Below are positions 1-8,015 of a stretch of DNA of 64,000 bases, piece after piece. The stretch is taken from NCBI GenBank assembly GCA_934096585.1, contig CAKOMG010000009.1, forward strand, positions 24,178-88,177, written 5' to 3'. The notes below the pieces were generated by a model. It was not told where the DNA came from, ran no database searches, and saw only the letters and a program-made list of their open reading frames with translations. A program made the position numbers and the translations under genes. Source of the DNA: an uncultured Bacilli bacterium. GTDB taxonomy: Bacteria; Bacillota_I; Bacilli_A; ML615J-28; CAG-698. Numbering within the stretch: position 1 is the first letter of the stretch; every line of letters begins with the position of its first letter.

Positions 1-468
1 ATCAAATCCTGCACGAACATTCACTACAACATTTGGTAAATTTTCAAAAATGTAATTATGCTGCATCATACGAATCCACAAATAATAATCTTCATTGTAT
101 GGAAAATCAATATATCCTCCACTATTTAAGACAGCACTTCGCTTAAATATAACGGATACGTGATTCATTGGGCATCTTTTTTTCATATTTTTTTTTATAG
201 AAACATCATTTGTTTTAACTTCTCTGTATCCTATAATATTGTCTTCTGTTCCTATAAACTCAGATATATAACCTCCAACCACATCTAAATTATTATTTTC
301 CATAAATAATTTAATTTGCTCTTCAAACCTGTTAGGTAAAGATATGTCATCGCTATCCATCCTAGCTATTAGTTCATAACTTGCATTATGAATGGCTAAA
401 TTTAAAGCATTTCCTAAGCCTCTATTTTCAGGCAAATAAATTACATTAAATATAATTTTTTCTTTCAC
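1..468 (-). CDS. GT2-family glycosyltransferase, partial; 5' end missing (probable pseudogene)
   Basis: The minus-strand frame stays open from a GTG at 466-468 to the window edge (156 codons), so the C-terminus lies outside. Residues 15-23 read NRGLGNALN and 36-41 RMDSDD, the family-2 glycosyltransferase core with its metal-binding DxD. An acidic ED pair at 126-127 followed by YYLWIRMM and an N-V-R-A-G-F-D end fit capsule glycosyltransferases. The roughly 50-60 residues that normally precede NRGLG, which bind the nucleotide, are absent: an in-frame TAG sits at 487-489 and the upstream DNA codes for the sugar transferase. It would act in polysaccharide assembly, last in the operon seen here. 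Either a truncated remnant or an unusual short form. Confidence 0.65.
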   Translation of the reverse strand, partial: MKEKIIFNVIYLPENRGLGNALNLAIHNASYELIARMDSDDISLPNRFEEQIKLFMENNNLDVVGGYISEFIGTEDNIIGYREVKTNDVSIKKNMKKRCPMNHVSVIFKRSAVLNSGGYIDFPYNEDYYLWIRMMQHNYIFENLPNVVVNVRAGFD

Positions 469-469
469 A

Positions 470-1228
470 TTAATTAACCACTTTTTCTATTTTTTTAATT
501 TTATTTATATATGATTCTTTTGTAATTTTACTATTTTCTAATAACCAATCTCCATAATCAATATCAGATACTGTACCTTCACGTGCAATATCACTGCGCT
601 TAAAAACTTTAAATATAGTTTTAAATATAATTGTTATATCATTCATAAGAGTAATTTTTTTACAATACTCTAAATCATATTTAAATTTTTGTTCCCATGT
701 AATATTATTTCTACCATTTACTTGAGCAAGTCCTGTTAAACCAGGTCTAACATTATGACGGGTCCTAATTTCATCATTCATAAAAACAAGATCTTTTATT
801 AATTGTGGCCTTGGTCCTACAATACTCATATTTCCAACCAATATATTTAATAATTCTGGAAGTTCATCTAAACTTGTACTTCTTAAAATTTTGCCATATT
901 TATTAAGTCTTTGATCATCCGAAAGCAAATTACCATTTTTATCTTTTTTATTACTCATTGAACGAAATTTAATAAGTTTAAAAATTATTTCGTTGCCATC
1001 TTTTCCTTTTTTTCCAGGTCTAAGCTGAGTAAAGAAAGGATTACCTCTCATTGCTATAGCACCTGTAATAGTAAGAATTATTAAAAGTGGTGATAATACT
1101 ATAATTGCTAAAAAGGATAATACAAAATCATAAAATCTTTTAAAAAATTGTTTATAAAATATTGATGATAATAATAACCATATAAATATGCTAATTATTA
1201 CTATTAATAACACAATATACCATGGCAT
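470..1228 (-). CDS. Undecaprenyl-phosphate sugar phosphotransferase (bacterial sugar transferase)
   Basis: 252 residues. It should transfer a sugar-1-phosphate from a UDP-sugar to undecaprenyl phosphate, starting a surface polysaccharide or glycan on the inner face of the membrane. Two hydrophobic helices (about 4-22 and 35-58, the second being the re-entrant helix of the family) precede KFRSM (87-91), DELPELLNIL (121-130) and GPRP (138-141), all hallmarks of PglC/EpsL/WcaJ-type enzymes. The extra N-terminal helix makes it longer than PglC (about 200). Its ATG overlaps the stop of the aminotransferase gene by one base (TAATG), indicating translational coupling. The sugar specificity cannot be read from sequence. 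Confidence 0.9.
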   Translation of the reverse strand: MPWYIVLLIVIISIFIWLLLSSIFYKQFFKRFYDFVLSFLAIIVLSPLLIILTITGAIAMRGNPFFTQLRPGKKGKDGNEIIFKLIKFRSMSNKKDKNGNLLSDDQRLNKYGKILRSTSLDELPELLNILVGNMSIVGPRPQLIKDLVFMNDEIRTRHNVRPGLTGLAQVNGRNNITWEQKFKYDLEYCKKITLMNDITIIFKTIFKVFKRSDIAREGTVSDIDYGDWLLENSKITKESYINKIKKIEKVVN

Positions 1229-2508
1229 TATTCAAAACATCCTTTGATGACTTCAATAATAATATCTTGTTCTTCCTTTGTCATCTTATTATCGCTAGGC
1301 AAACAACATCCTCTTTCAAATATATCAAGTCCTATGTCTTTTGCACTACCTTCAATATATGCATTAGTCTTACATCTAATAGAACCGTTTTGTCCTATGC
1401 ATTCATGCATTCTATACATTGGTTGCATATGCATAGGCTTCCATATTGGTCTTCCTTCAGCATTTATACTAGATATAGATTCTAATATTTCTGTTGGACA
1501 AGTTTTACCTTTTTCTTTAATGTATAAAGCTTTTGAATCATCTCTAACAGTTTTACACATATATTCTTTATCAATTATTAATGCACTCAACCAGTAATTA
1601 GGCTCACTATTATCAAGTATCGGATTCATTTTGATTGGATAGTCTTTTAGCCCTTCTTTATAACGTTCATATATAGCTTTCTTTTGACTAATATGTTCCT
1701 CTAAATGTGGATATTGTCCTCTTATTACTCCGGCAACTACATTGCTCATTCTATAGTTATATCCAACTTCTTCATGTTGATACCAAGGAGCATTTTCTCT
1801 TGATTGAGTAGACCATTTTCTTGCTTTATTAGCATCATCTAAATCATTTGTTAGTAAACATCCTCCAGCAGATCCTGTAATAATTTTATTGCCATTATAA
1901 CTAATAGCCGAATAATCACCGAAAGATCCACATTGTTGTCCATTTAATGTGGCTCCCATTGCTTCAGCAGCATCTTCAATTAATAGTGCTCCATGTTTAT
2001 GGGCTATATCTCTAATCATATCTACTTTTCCTGGGAAACCATATAGTTCTGCATAAATAACTAATTTTACTTCCGGATATAATTCAAATGCTTTTTCTAA
2101 TGCTACTGGATCCATATTCCATGATGATTCTTCAGTATCAATAAACATTGGTGTTCCACCTTCATATACAACAGAATTTAAAGTTGCTGCAAAAGTCATA
2201 TCTGAGCAAAATACTTTTTTTCCTTCTAAAGCACCATGACTAATAGATGGTTTTCCATATAGCTTTTCACCTGCTAGTTTAGCACATAAATGTAATGCAG
2301 CAGTACAACATGAAAGTCCAACTGCATACTTCATTCCTGCTTTATTTGCCGCTATTTTTTCTACTTCATTAATATTTTCACCTACTGTACTCATCCAATT
2401 AGTGTTATAAGCCTCAGTCATATATTTAAGCTCTTCTCCATGCATTGTTGGTGTAGACAGCCATACTTTCTTTTTAAATGGTTTAATATTTTTTTTATTA
2501 GTATACAT
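1228..2508 (-). CDS. DegT/DnrJ/EryC1/StrS family PLP-dependent sugar aminotransferase
   Basis: 426 residues, fold-type I. It transaminates a nucleotide-activated keto-sugar, probably to an amino sugar used in the neighbouring polysaccharide pathway. The Schiff-base lysine is K208 in the SYNGNKI motif, and D179 in LIEDAAE should hold the pyridine nitrogen. GYNYRMSN (substrate and partner-subunit contacts) and WKPMHMQP near the C-terminus match PglE/EpsN-type enzymes. An insertion of about 40 residues before the final helices makes it longer than EpsN (about 390). No acetyltransferase of PglD/EpsM type lies in the window, so diNAc-bacillosamine synthesis is only one possibility. Confidence 0.9.
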   Translation of the reverse strand: MYTNKKNIKPFKKKVWLSTPTMHGEELKYMTEAYNTNWMSTVGENINEVEKIAANKAGMKYAVGLSCCTAALHLCAKLAGEKLYGKPSISHGALEGKKVFCSDMTFAATLNSVVYEGGTPMFIDTEESSWNMDPVALEKAFELYPEVKLVIYAELYGFPGKVDMIRDIAHKHGALLIEDAAEAMGATLNGQQCGSFGDYSAISYNGNKIITGSAGGCLLTNDLDDANKARKWSTQSRENAPWYQHEEVGYNYRMSNVVAGVIRGQYPHLEEHISQKKAIYERYKEGLKDYPIKMNPILDNSEPNYWLSALIIDKEYMCKTVRDDSKALYIKEKGKTCPTEILESISSINAEGRPIWKPMHMQPMYRMHECIGQNGSIRCKTNAYIEGSAKDIGLDIFERGCCLPSDNKMTKEEQDIIIEVIKGCFE

Positions 2509-2518
2509 GATTACTCCT

Positions 2519-3517
2519 CTATTTTCTTTTTTCCCAATTCCATTGATCCTTACACATATCTTCTAAAGTTCTAGTTGCTTTAAAATTCATTTCTTTAAAA
2601 GCTTTTGAAGGATCAGAATAAGATATAGCTATATCTCCTTCTCTCCTTTGAACAATTTTATATTTAATTTTTATACCTGTTGCTTTTTCAAACGCATTTA
2701 CTACATCTAAAACTGAATATCCTTTTCCAGTTCCTAAGTTATAAATTTTTAATCCTGGATTTGACTTCACAGTTTTAATTGCACATAAATGCCCATGTGC
2801 TAAATCACAAATATGAATATAATCTCTCACTCCAGTTCCGTCAATGGTATCATAATCATTTCCAAATATTCTTAAATATTCCAATTTGCCCGACGCTACT
2901 TGAGTAATATAAGGTAGTAAATTATTTGGTATTCCATTAGGACTTTCACCAATTAAACCACTTGGATGTGCACCGATAGGATTAAAGTATCTAAGGATAA
3001 TAATATTCCATTTATTATCACTTTTGTATAAATCTTTTAAAATATCTTCGATCATTACTTTAGTTCTGCCATAAGGACAATTAACTTTACCTGTTTCCAA
3101 TTCCTCAGTAACAGGAACAATCTTACTATCTCCATATACTGTTGCACTAGATGAGAACACCAAGTCTTTAACATTATAATTATTCATTACTTCAAGAAGC
3201 GTAATCATTGAACCAAGATTATTATCATAATATTCAAGAGGCATTTGATTGCTTTCCCCAACTGATTTTAAACCCGCAAAATGAATAACACTATTAATCT
3301 CATTTTCTTGAAATATCTTATTTAAAAGTTCTTTATCTCTTACATCGCCGATATATAATTTAAAATTTTTATTAGTAATTTGTTTAATTCTTCCAACTAT
3401 AGATTCTTGGGAATTACATAAATTATCGATAATTATTACTTCATAATTATTATTTAATAATTCAACACATGTATGACTACCGATATAGCCAAGTCCACCA
3501 GTTATTAAAATACTCAC
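2519..3517 (-). CDS. galE: UDP-glucose 4-epimerase
   Basis: 332 residues, normal GalE length. It interconverts UDP-glucose and UDP-galactose (or the GlcNAc/GalNAc pair) with tightly bound NAD, feeding precursors to the polysaccharide genes behind it. The N-terminal GGLGYIGSH is the Rossmann dinucleotide loop (7-15), SSSATVYG (122-129) supplies the catalytic Ser/Thr, and Y149/K153 in YGRTK form the YxxxK pair. FNPIGAHPSG is the substrate loop typical of GalE rather than of dTDP-glucose dehydratases. Its start overlaps the stop of the regulator gene at 3517, so the two are co-translated. Confidence 0.93.
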   Translation of the reverse strand: MSILITGGLGYIGSHTCVELLNNNYEVIIIDNLCNSQESIVGRIKQITNKNFKLYIGDVRDKELLNKIFQENEINSVIHFAGLKSVGESNQMPLEYYDNNLGSMITLLEVMNNYNVKDLVFSSSATVYGDSKIVPVTEELETGKVNCPYGRTKVMIEDILKDLYKSDNKWNIIILRYFNPIGAHPSGLIGESPNGIPNNLLPYITQVASGKLEYLRIFGNDYDTIDGTGVRDYIHICDLAHGHLCAIKTVKSNPGLKIYNLGTGKGYSVLDVVNAFEKATGIKIKYKIVQRREGDIAISYSDPSKAFKEMNFKATRTLEDMCKDQWNWEKRK

Positions 3518-4143
3518 TATTCCTCCTCAAAGAATTCAATAATTAATTCTTCTTTTATACCTTGATCTAGTAATTTTTCTTTGACTACTTTACTATTTGC
3601 ATATGTTGAAACAAGAATTGCATCATAAGTATAGTTTTCTAATTCTTGTAACGAAACAATGTTTTTATTAACCAGTGTATTACCTTGTTTATTAACATCA
3701 TCATCAATTAAAACAGGAACATTTAATTTAATACTTTGATCCACATTTAAAATTGATAATAAAATTTCACACACTTCTCCGGCTCCATAGAATATAACAT
3801 TTTTAAATCCTTTAGATACAAGCTTATTTAAAAATACTTTACATCCATCTTTTGCTTCATTAAATACTTCTAATGCAGATTCTAAATAATCCATATTTAG
3901 ATATTTTCTTCTCATTTCACCTTTTGGCATAATCATGTATTCAACATTTTTAATAGATAGATAATTTCTTTTTAATAAACCTTTTTCTTCAAATTCATCT
4001 ATATATGTGTTAATTGCAGCTGAAGACACACCAGCATATATAGCCAAATCCCTTTGGGTTACATGTGAGTCTTTTGCTACAAGAGTTAATATGATATATT
4101 CCTTGTATAAAGGAGTTGTCTTAAAAAATTGTCCAAACTTCAT
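3517..4143 (-). CDS. Winged-helix regulator fused to a PglD-N/CoA-binding-like Rossmann domain
   Basis: About 208 residues from the ATG at 4141-4143, which has GGTGA five to six bases upstream; an ATG four codons earlier would leave almost no leader after the predicted promoter. Residues about 10-65 form a winged helix (TQRDLAIYAGVSSAAINTYI as recognition helix). Residues about 90-208 read as a Rossmann-like half-domain (NVIFYGAGEVCEI, VLIDDDVNKQG, AILVSTYA) of the sort found at the N-terminus of PglD-type sugar acetyltransferases. I infer a one-component regulator of the polysaccharide operon that senses a nucleotide or sugar. It is the first gene of that operon. I do not know a characterised homologue. 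Confidence 0.7.
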   Translation of the reverse strand: MKFGQFFKTTPLYKEYIILTLVAKDSHVTQRDLAIYAGVSSAAINTYIDEFEEKGLLKRNYLSIKNVEYMIMPKGEMRRKYLNMDYLESALEVFNEAKDGCKVFLNKLVSKGFKNVIFYGAGEVCEILLSILNVDQSIKLNVPVLIDDDVNKQGNTLVNKNIVSLQELENYTYDAILVSTYANSKVVKEKLLDQGIKEELIIEFFEEE

Positions 4144-4166
4144 ATGTTTCACCATTAACTAATTTT

Positions 4167-4195
4167 ATTATAACATTTTATTATCTTTTAAGCAA
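4167..4195 (-). promoter_or_regulatory. Sigma-A promoter of the polysaccharide operon
   Basis: On the minus strand: -35 TTGCTT (4190-4195), 17-bp spacer, perfect -10 TATAAT (4167-4172). The start site would fall near 4160, leaving a leader of about 17 nt that contains the GGTGA of the regulator gene. Confidence 0.75.
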
Positions 4196-4201
4196 TAACT
4201 T

Positions 4202-4220
4202 TTGTTAACTTACTTAACAA
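4202..4220. promoter_or_regulatory. Palindromic operator candidate upstream of the polysaccharide operon
   Basis: TTGTTAA, 5-bp centre, TTAACAA: a perfect 7-bp inverted repeat ending 6 bp upstream of the -35 hexamer, in the position of an activator or upstream repressor site. The downstream regulator is the obvious candidate ligand; that is inference. Confidence 0.5.
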
Positions 4221-4224
4221 CAGA

Positions 4225-4266
4225 TAAAAAAATAATCAATTTAATATATAAAATTAATTGATTATT
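4225..4266 (-). terminator. Terminator after the AAA_14/DUF4143 gene
   Basis: On the minus strand an 11-bp perfect stem (AATAATCAATT pairing with its complement across a 14-nt loop) is followed by seven T. The stem is AT-only, so weak, but the position 48 bp after the stop codon fits. Confidence 0.5.
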
Positions 4267-4313
4267 TCCTATAAGAATATACAACCACATATTTAATATG
4301 AATCTCATTTTTA

Positions 4314-5642
4314 TTAGAAAAACATAATCATATAAATAGGTAAATAAATAATGTTATCTTTTTCAAAAATTTCACGTTCATTTGATAACACAAATCCTTT
4401 TTTTACATTATAATCTTTATTTAAAAGAAACTTATCTATTGCACTATGAACAGTATAATCTTTTCCTGATTTTATTTCTAATGGAAGAACTGACATATTA
4501 TCATAATCATCGATCAAAAAATCAACTTCTCCATTAGCTTTATTATCATAATAAAACAAATTATGGCCATGAGCTTTTAATTCACTTGCAACAACCGATT
4601 CATAAACAGTACCTAAGTTAATGCTTTTTTCATCATTTAGTACTGCTTTAATATTATTTTTATACAAGATATTTGTTAAAAGCCCTACATCATTAAGATA
4701 TAGTTTTAATAAATTTTTACCACATGACTCAATAAGTGGAAATACTGGTGTGGATAATGCTTTTACTTCTAATGCAATTCCAGAATTGATTAAATAATCA
4801 AATTCATCTTGATAATTGGAAAATCTTTTACCTTTTATATTTTCGATATTTTGAACTACAATTCTTTTCTTTTTGTTTTCTAAACTTGAAGGAATCAAAT
4901 CATAAACCCGCTTAATCTTTAATTTGTGCTCTTTATCATATTTACTTGCATCATCACCATAATAATCAAAAATATCCCTTTGAATTTTACGCACTTCAAC
5001 AATATTTCTTTTGTCTATAAAACTATTGATGGCATCAGGAAACCCACCAATAAGTAAATATTTTTTAAATAAATCTAATACTTTGTTATGAGTATTAAGT
5101 TCTAAACTTTCTAATTTTTCAAATTTAAGTTTTAAAGAATTTATTGCATATTCATTAAAACCATTAGCAAGCAAAAATTCTTCAAAATCAAGTGGGTACA
5201 TATGAACAACATCAATACTTCCAATTGGAATAGATGATGTTTTAGCAAGTGTAACTCCTAATAAAGAGCCACTGCAAATATAAGTAAATTTATCATCCTG
5301 CTTTAAAAATTTTAACATTGTAAGAAATTGTGGGTACTGTTGAATCTCATCAATAAAAACTAATGTATTATCCTTTTTTTTCATTTTCTCACCTGCAACC
5401 ATACTTAATTGCAAATAAAAATCTTCTTTGTTATTAATATTTTCAAATAGCTTTTCACCAATACTATCTTCAATGAAGTTAATTTCAATATAGTTAGCAA
5501 ATTTGTCCTTCAATAGTTCACTACCAACATATCTAATAATAAAAGATTTTCCTATTTGTCTTGCACCATCAATAATCATAATTTTATTAGAACCATTTTG
5601 TAAATAATCTATAATTTTTTGTTCAATTTTTCTGTGTAACAT
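4314..5642 (-). CDS. AAA_14 ATPase with C-terminal DUF4143 (PD-(D/E)xK-like) domain
   Basis: 442 residues. N-terminal AAA_14 P-loop domain: Walker A GARQIGKS (26-33), Walker B LVFIDEI (94-100), and a sensor-like CSGSLLG. The C-terminal DUF4143 part ends with D374 and an E389-x-K391 pair in LPLEIKSGK, the pattern of a PD-(D/E)xK nuclease fold. This family is widespread in gut bacteria and archaea, often in multiple copies, and has no settled function; nucleic acid binding is assumed. It is a single-gene unit: its own promoter lies upstream inside three 33-bp-spaced direct repeats, and a terminator stands at each end. Its flanking genes are a polysaccharide operon and a defence-like pair, as expected for an accessory island. 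Confidence 0.88.
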   Translation of the reverse strand: MLHRKIEQKIIDYLQNGSNKIMIIDGARQIGKSFIIRYVGSELLKDKFANYIEINFIEDSIGEKLFENINNKEDFYLQLSMVAGEKMKKKDNTLVFIDEIQQYPQFLTMLKFLKQDDKFTYICSGSLLGVTLAKTSSIPIGSIDVVHMYPLDFEEFLLANGFNEYAINSLKLKFEKLESLELNTHNKVLDLFKKYLLIGGFPDAINSFIDKRNIVEVRKIQRDIFDYYGDDASKYDKEHKLKIKRVYDLIPSSLENKKKRIVVQNIENIKGKRFSNYQDEFDYLINSGIALEVKALSTPVFPLIESCGKNLLKLYLNDVGLLTNILYKNNIKAVLNDEKSINLGTVYESVVASELKAHGHNLFYYDNKANGEVDFLIDDYDNMSVLPLEIKSGKDYTVHSAIDKFLLNKDYNVKKGFVLSNEREIFEKDNIIYLPIYMIMFF

Positions 5643-5668
5643 AATAAATATAACTCCTCTATATTATT

Positions 5669-5697
5669 ATTTTACACTTTTCCTATAAAAAATGCAA
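5669..5697 (-). promoter_or_regulatory. Promoter of the AAA_14/DUF4143 gene with a repeat in its spacer
   Basis: Minus strand: -35 TTGCAT (5692-5697), 17-bp spacer, -10 TAAAAT (5669-5674). One copy of the 16-bp direct repeat almost fills the spacer, so anything bound there would block RNA polymerase. An AGAGGAG ribosome site follows 10 bases before the ATG. Confidence 0.55.
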
Positions 5698-5754
5698 TCT
5701 TTTTTTACACTTTTCCTATAATTTTAGATACTAAAATATACACTTTTCCTATAA
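5673..5754 (-). repeat. Three 16-bp direct repeats at exact 33-bp period
   Basis: The minus-strand word TTATAGGAAAAGTGTA occurs at 5673-5688, 5706-5721 and 5739-5754, identical each time. Starts are 33 bp apart, about three helical turns, so all copies face the same side of the DNA. The 17-bp stretches between them are unrelated. The copy nearest the gene overlaps its promoter spacer. This looks like an operator array rather than coding or CRISPR sequence. Confidence 0.85.
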
Positions 5755-5770
5755 AATTAACCTCATAACA

Positions 5771-5814
5771 CAAAAAAATAGTACAGAAAGTTACTATAAC
5801 TTATCTATACTATT
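5771..5814 (-). terminator. Terminator after the TOPRIM gene
   Basis: Minus strand: outer stem AATAGTA/TACTATT extended by TAGA/TCTG (one wobble) and an inner AAGTT/AACTT stem, then seven T. It begins 22 bp after the stop codon of the TOPRIM gene and insulates it from the AAA_14 promoter. Confidence 0.75.
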
Positions 5815-5836
5815 ATTTAATTTAAATAATTATTTA

Positions 5837-6436
5837 CTATAATTCATCATTAATAATATCAATCCAATTACTATCATTACTTTCTAAATTTTTGGCATGA
5901 TATAAATAATTACTACTTGGGATTACATTATCATCATTTGATATATTTCTTAAATTTCTTTTCATTTTAGAATAATTTGCTCTATTGATAGCATCACACA
6001 CTGCCGTTCTTTGTTCTTCTCTAGCTCTATATACGCCATCAAATGATACATACTTTTTTAAAAATATACTATTAATACTTTTCTCTTGCGTCACTAACTT
6101 TATATTAGTAAAATGTAAAAGTATAAGTTGCATAATACAAGGAGATGAAAAGCAAATTAAATCTAATGGATTATTAATCCCATGAAACATTTTGATTTTT
6201 TCTTTTATAATATTATAATCCTTATTAGGTTTTTGATCGGTATCAATGAATACCATCACAAAATCATAGTAAGCACTATTATACTCATATTGATATAAAG
6301 AAAATACATTACCATTACCCTTCGCATTTCTTAGTGTAAAGATATAATTTTGTGAAAAAACATTTAAAGTAATTAGTTTAGTTAAATAATCAAATTCCTC
6401 ATAGCCCTCACATATTATACATATTCTTTTAATCAT
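5837..6436 (-). CDS. RloB/AbiLii-like TOPRIM protein, effector of a two-gene defence candidate
   Basis: 199 residues from the ATG at 6434-6436. The start CIICEGYEEFDYL places a glutamate (E10) after strand 1, and VFIDTDQKPNKD gives D65-x-D67: together the metal-binding set of a TOPRIM domain as in RloB, OLD and AriB nucleases. The gene begins inside the last codons of the upstream AAA_15-type ATPase gene (8-bp overlap), so the two are translated together. ATPase + RloB-like pairs include lactococcal AbiL, RloAB and, more distantly, PARIS; these act as abortive-infection systems. Nuclease or tRNase activity is inferred. I see no other domain. A terminator follows. Confidence 0.7.
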   Translation of the reverse strand: MIKRICIICEGYEEFDYLTKLITLNVFSQNYIFTLRNAKGNGNVFSLYQYEYNSAYYDFVMVFIDTDQKPNKDYNIIKEKIKMFHGINNPLDLICFSSPCIMQLILLHFTNIKLVTQEKSINSIFLKKYVSFDGVYRAREEQRTAVCDAINRANYSKMKRNLRNISNDDNVIPSSNYLYHAKNLESNDSNWIDIINDEL

Positions 6437-7652
6437 TTTTATCACTATATATATCTATTAGTGATTCGATCAAATTAGGCGAAGGAAGAGCACTAAAGAA
6501 TCCCTTCTTATATTTTTCCATTAAATCTTCTTTATTAGAATTCTCTTTAATTGTATCAAGAGAAAATAATTTTGGTGATACTTCATCTTTACTAGTAAAC
6601 CATATTTGTTCTTTTCTGAATATATGTTTAATATCTAAAAGCGTAATATCATGAGTAGAGAAAATAAATTGTGCACTTGTATTTAAATCATTATTAAACA
6701 TTGAAACAATTGAACGAGTTAATTTAAAATGTAAACTACTATCAAGTTCATCAATTATTAATATCTTTTTATTTTCTATTGCTTCAATGATGTAGCTTGC
6801 TAATGCTTCTATCTTTTTTGTTCCGGTTGAATCAAACAATAAACTTGGCATTTTTTTACCTTTGTATATTGATACTAATCGATATCTATCTACTAACTTT
6901 ACAGCCTGTAATGGTAATTCATCAATTTGTTTGTTAGTATTAATATCTGATAAAACATCATTATCATATATGAACCCATCCATATATAAATCTGCATTCT
7001 TTACAAATTCAGATATCTTCTTTCTTTTTTCATCTGATGATTTTAATAACTCAATTGTATAATCAAGTGGTATATTGACCATTGATATTACTTCAATTTT
7101 TTGTGCAAATGTTATTAAAACATTTTTTATTTCTTTCTTATATATGTCACAATCACTATCGTCAATGGCGTTTACAATCATTTTACTTCTTAAGGCATAT
7201 CTCATTCGTTGTTCGAAGTTTTTATCAATACAATAAAACTTATTATTTATAATATCTTTTTCTAATACTATATTTTCTTCAACAACAATCTTTTCATATA
7301 CATATTCATTTGAATTTGCATTATACTTGAAATAATATGAATAACATTTGCCATTATCTATAAACGATACTTTTATTTCAACTATTTCTTCATCTGTAAA
7401 GACATTCTTTTCAAACCCTGTATTATTCTTATCTAAGCATAAAATTTCCTCTTTAATACGTTCTATAATTTTGATTAGACAACTTTTACCCGTGTTATTA
7501 GGGCCATATATAGCTGCAGATTTTAAAACATGATAATTATTTAAATCAAAAACATTTGTATTAAATTTTGGGGAATTAGTATTTGCTTTCATTGAAAATT
7601 CTACTGGTTCATTAAAAGCTAAACAATTTTTAACATATAAACTATATAACAT
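6429..7652 (-). CDS. AAA_15/AAA_21-type ATPase, AbiLi/RloA-like sensor partner
   Basis: 407 residues with an ABC/SMC-type split ATPase core: Walker A GPNNTGKS (50-57) soon after an N-terminal strand pair, the family marker DSTGTKK, Walker B KILIIDELDSSLH (296-308) with D301/E302, and a switch histidine in FSTHD (331-335). The middle is a helical insert. Such OLD-like ATPases pair with TOPRIM nucleases and are thought to sense phage products and license the nuclease. Stop and start overlap with the TOPRIM gene, and a single promoter (TTGCAT-17-TATAAT) precedes it. AbiL-like is the best fit; PARIS and Gabija proteins are larger. Confidence 0.78.
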   Translation of the reverse strand: MLYSLYVKNCLAFNEPVEFSMKANTNSPKFNTNVFDLNNYHVLKSAAIYGPNNTGKSCLIKIIERIKEEILCLDKNNTGFEKNVFTDEEIVEIKVSFIDNGKCYSYYFKYNANSNEYVYEKIVVEENIVLEKDIINNKFYCIDKNFEQRMRYALRSKMIVNAIDDSDCDIYKKEIKNVLITFAQKIEVISMVNIPLDYTIELLKSSDEKRKKISEFVKNADLYMDGFIYDNDVLSDINTNKQIDELPLQAVKLVDRYRLVSIYKGKKMPSLLFDSTGTKKIEALASYIIEAIENKKILIIDELDSSLHFKLTRSIVSMFNNDLNTSAQFIFSTHDITLLDIKHIFRKEQIWFTSKDEVSPKLFSLDTIKENSNKEDLMEKYKKGFFSALPSPNLIESLIDIYSDKND

Positions 7653-7672
7653 ATTATTTTTCTCCTACAATT

Positions 7673-7701
7673 ATTATATATTAATATTATTTGTTATGCA
7701 A
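7673..7701 (-). promoter_or_regulatory. Promoter of the ATPase-TOPRIM pair
   Basis: Minus strand: -35 TTGCAT (7696-7701), 17-bp spacer, -10 TATAAT (7673-7678). A TAGGAG ribosome site follows before the ATG at 7652. Confidence 0.7.
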
Positions 7702-8015
7702 TATTTAAGTTTTAATTTTTTCATTCTACTTTAACTTTTTTATTGACTTTTTTAAAAAAACTCCAGTATAGTATTAATCAAGAAATGATAATTTGTCATT
7801 AGCTTTCCACATTCAAACAGAATTAAATTTTGATTTTTTATCATTAATAGCAATAAAACATATTTCTATATACTTTTTAATATATTATTTCAATACTATC
7901 TATTCAATTTTTTTCAAATTCTTTGGATTTTTTCGAATAGAATTTAGTAAAATATCAAGCCTTTAATTATGATTAATGATATATTATTGAAAATTAAAAT
8001 TTAAAGTCAAGCTTT
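7702..8015 (+). other. Gene-free stretch with an orphan plus-strand promoter; possible untranslated RNA
   Basis: No open frame of note on either strand. The plus strand has TTGACT (7743-7748), an 18-bp spacer and TATAGT (7767-7772). Nothing codes behind it, but a hairpin with a T-run for this strand stands at 8016-8043, so an RNA of about 265 nt beside the defence pair is possible. A small TTAAAG/CTTTAA hairpin lies near 7990-8010. Otherwise I see only AT-rich sequence. Confidence 0.35.

Noticed and set aside
5673..5754. Three regular direct repeats read as a CRISPR array
   Set aside because: Units are 16 bp with 17-bp intervals, too short for repeat-spacer structure; there are only three, no cas gene is present, and one unit lies in a promoter spacer. 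An operator array explains it better.
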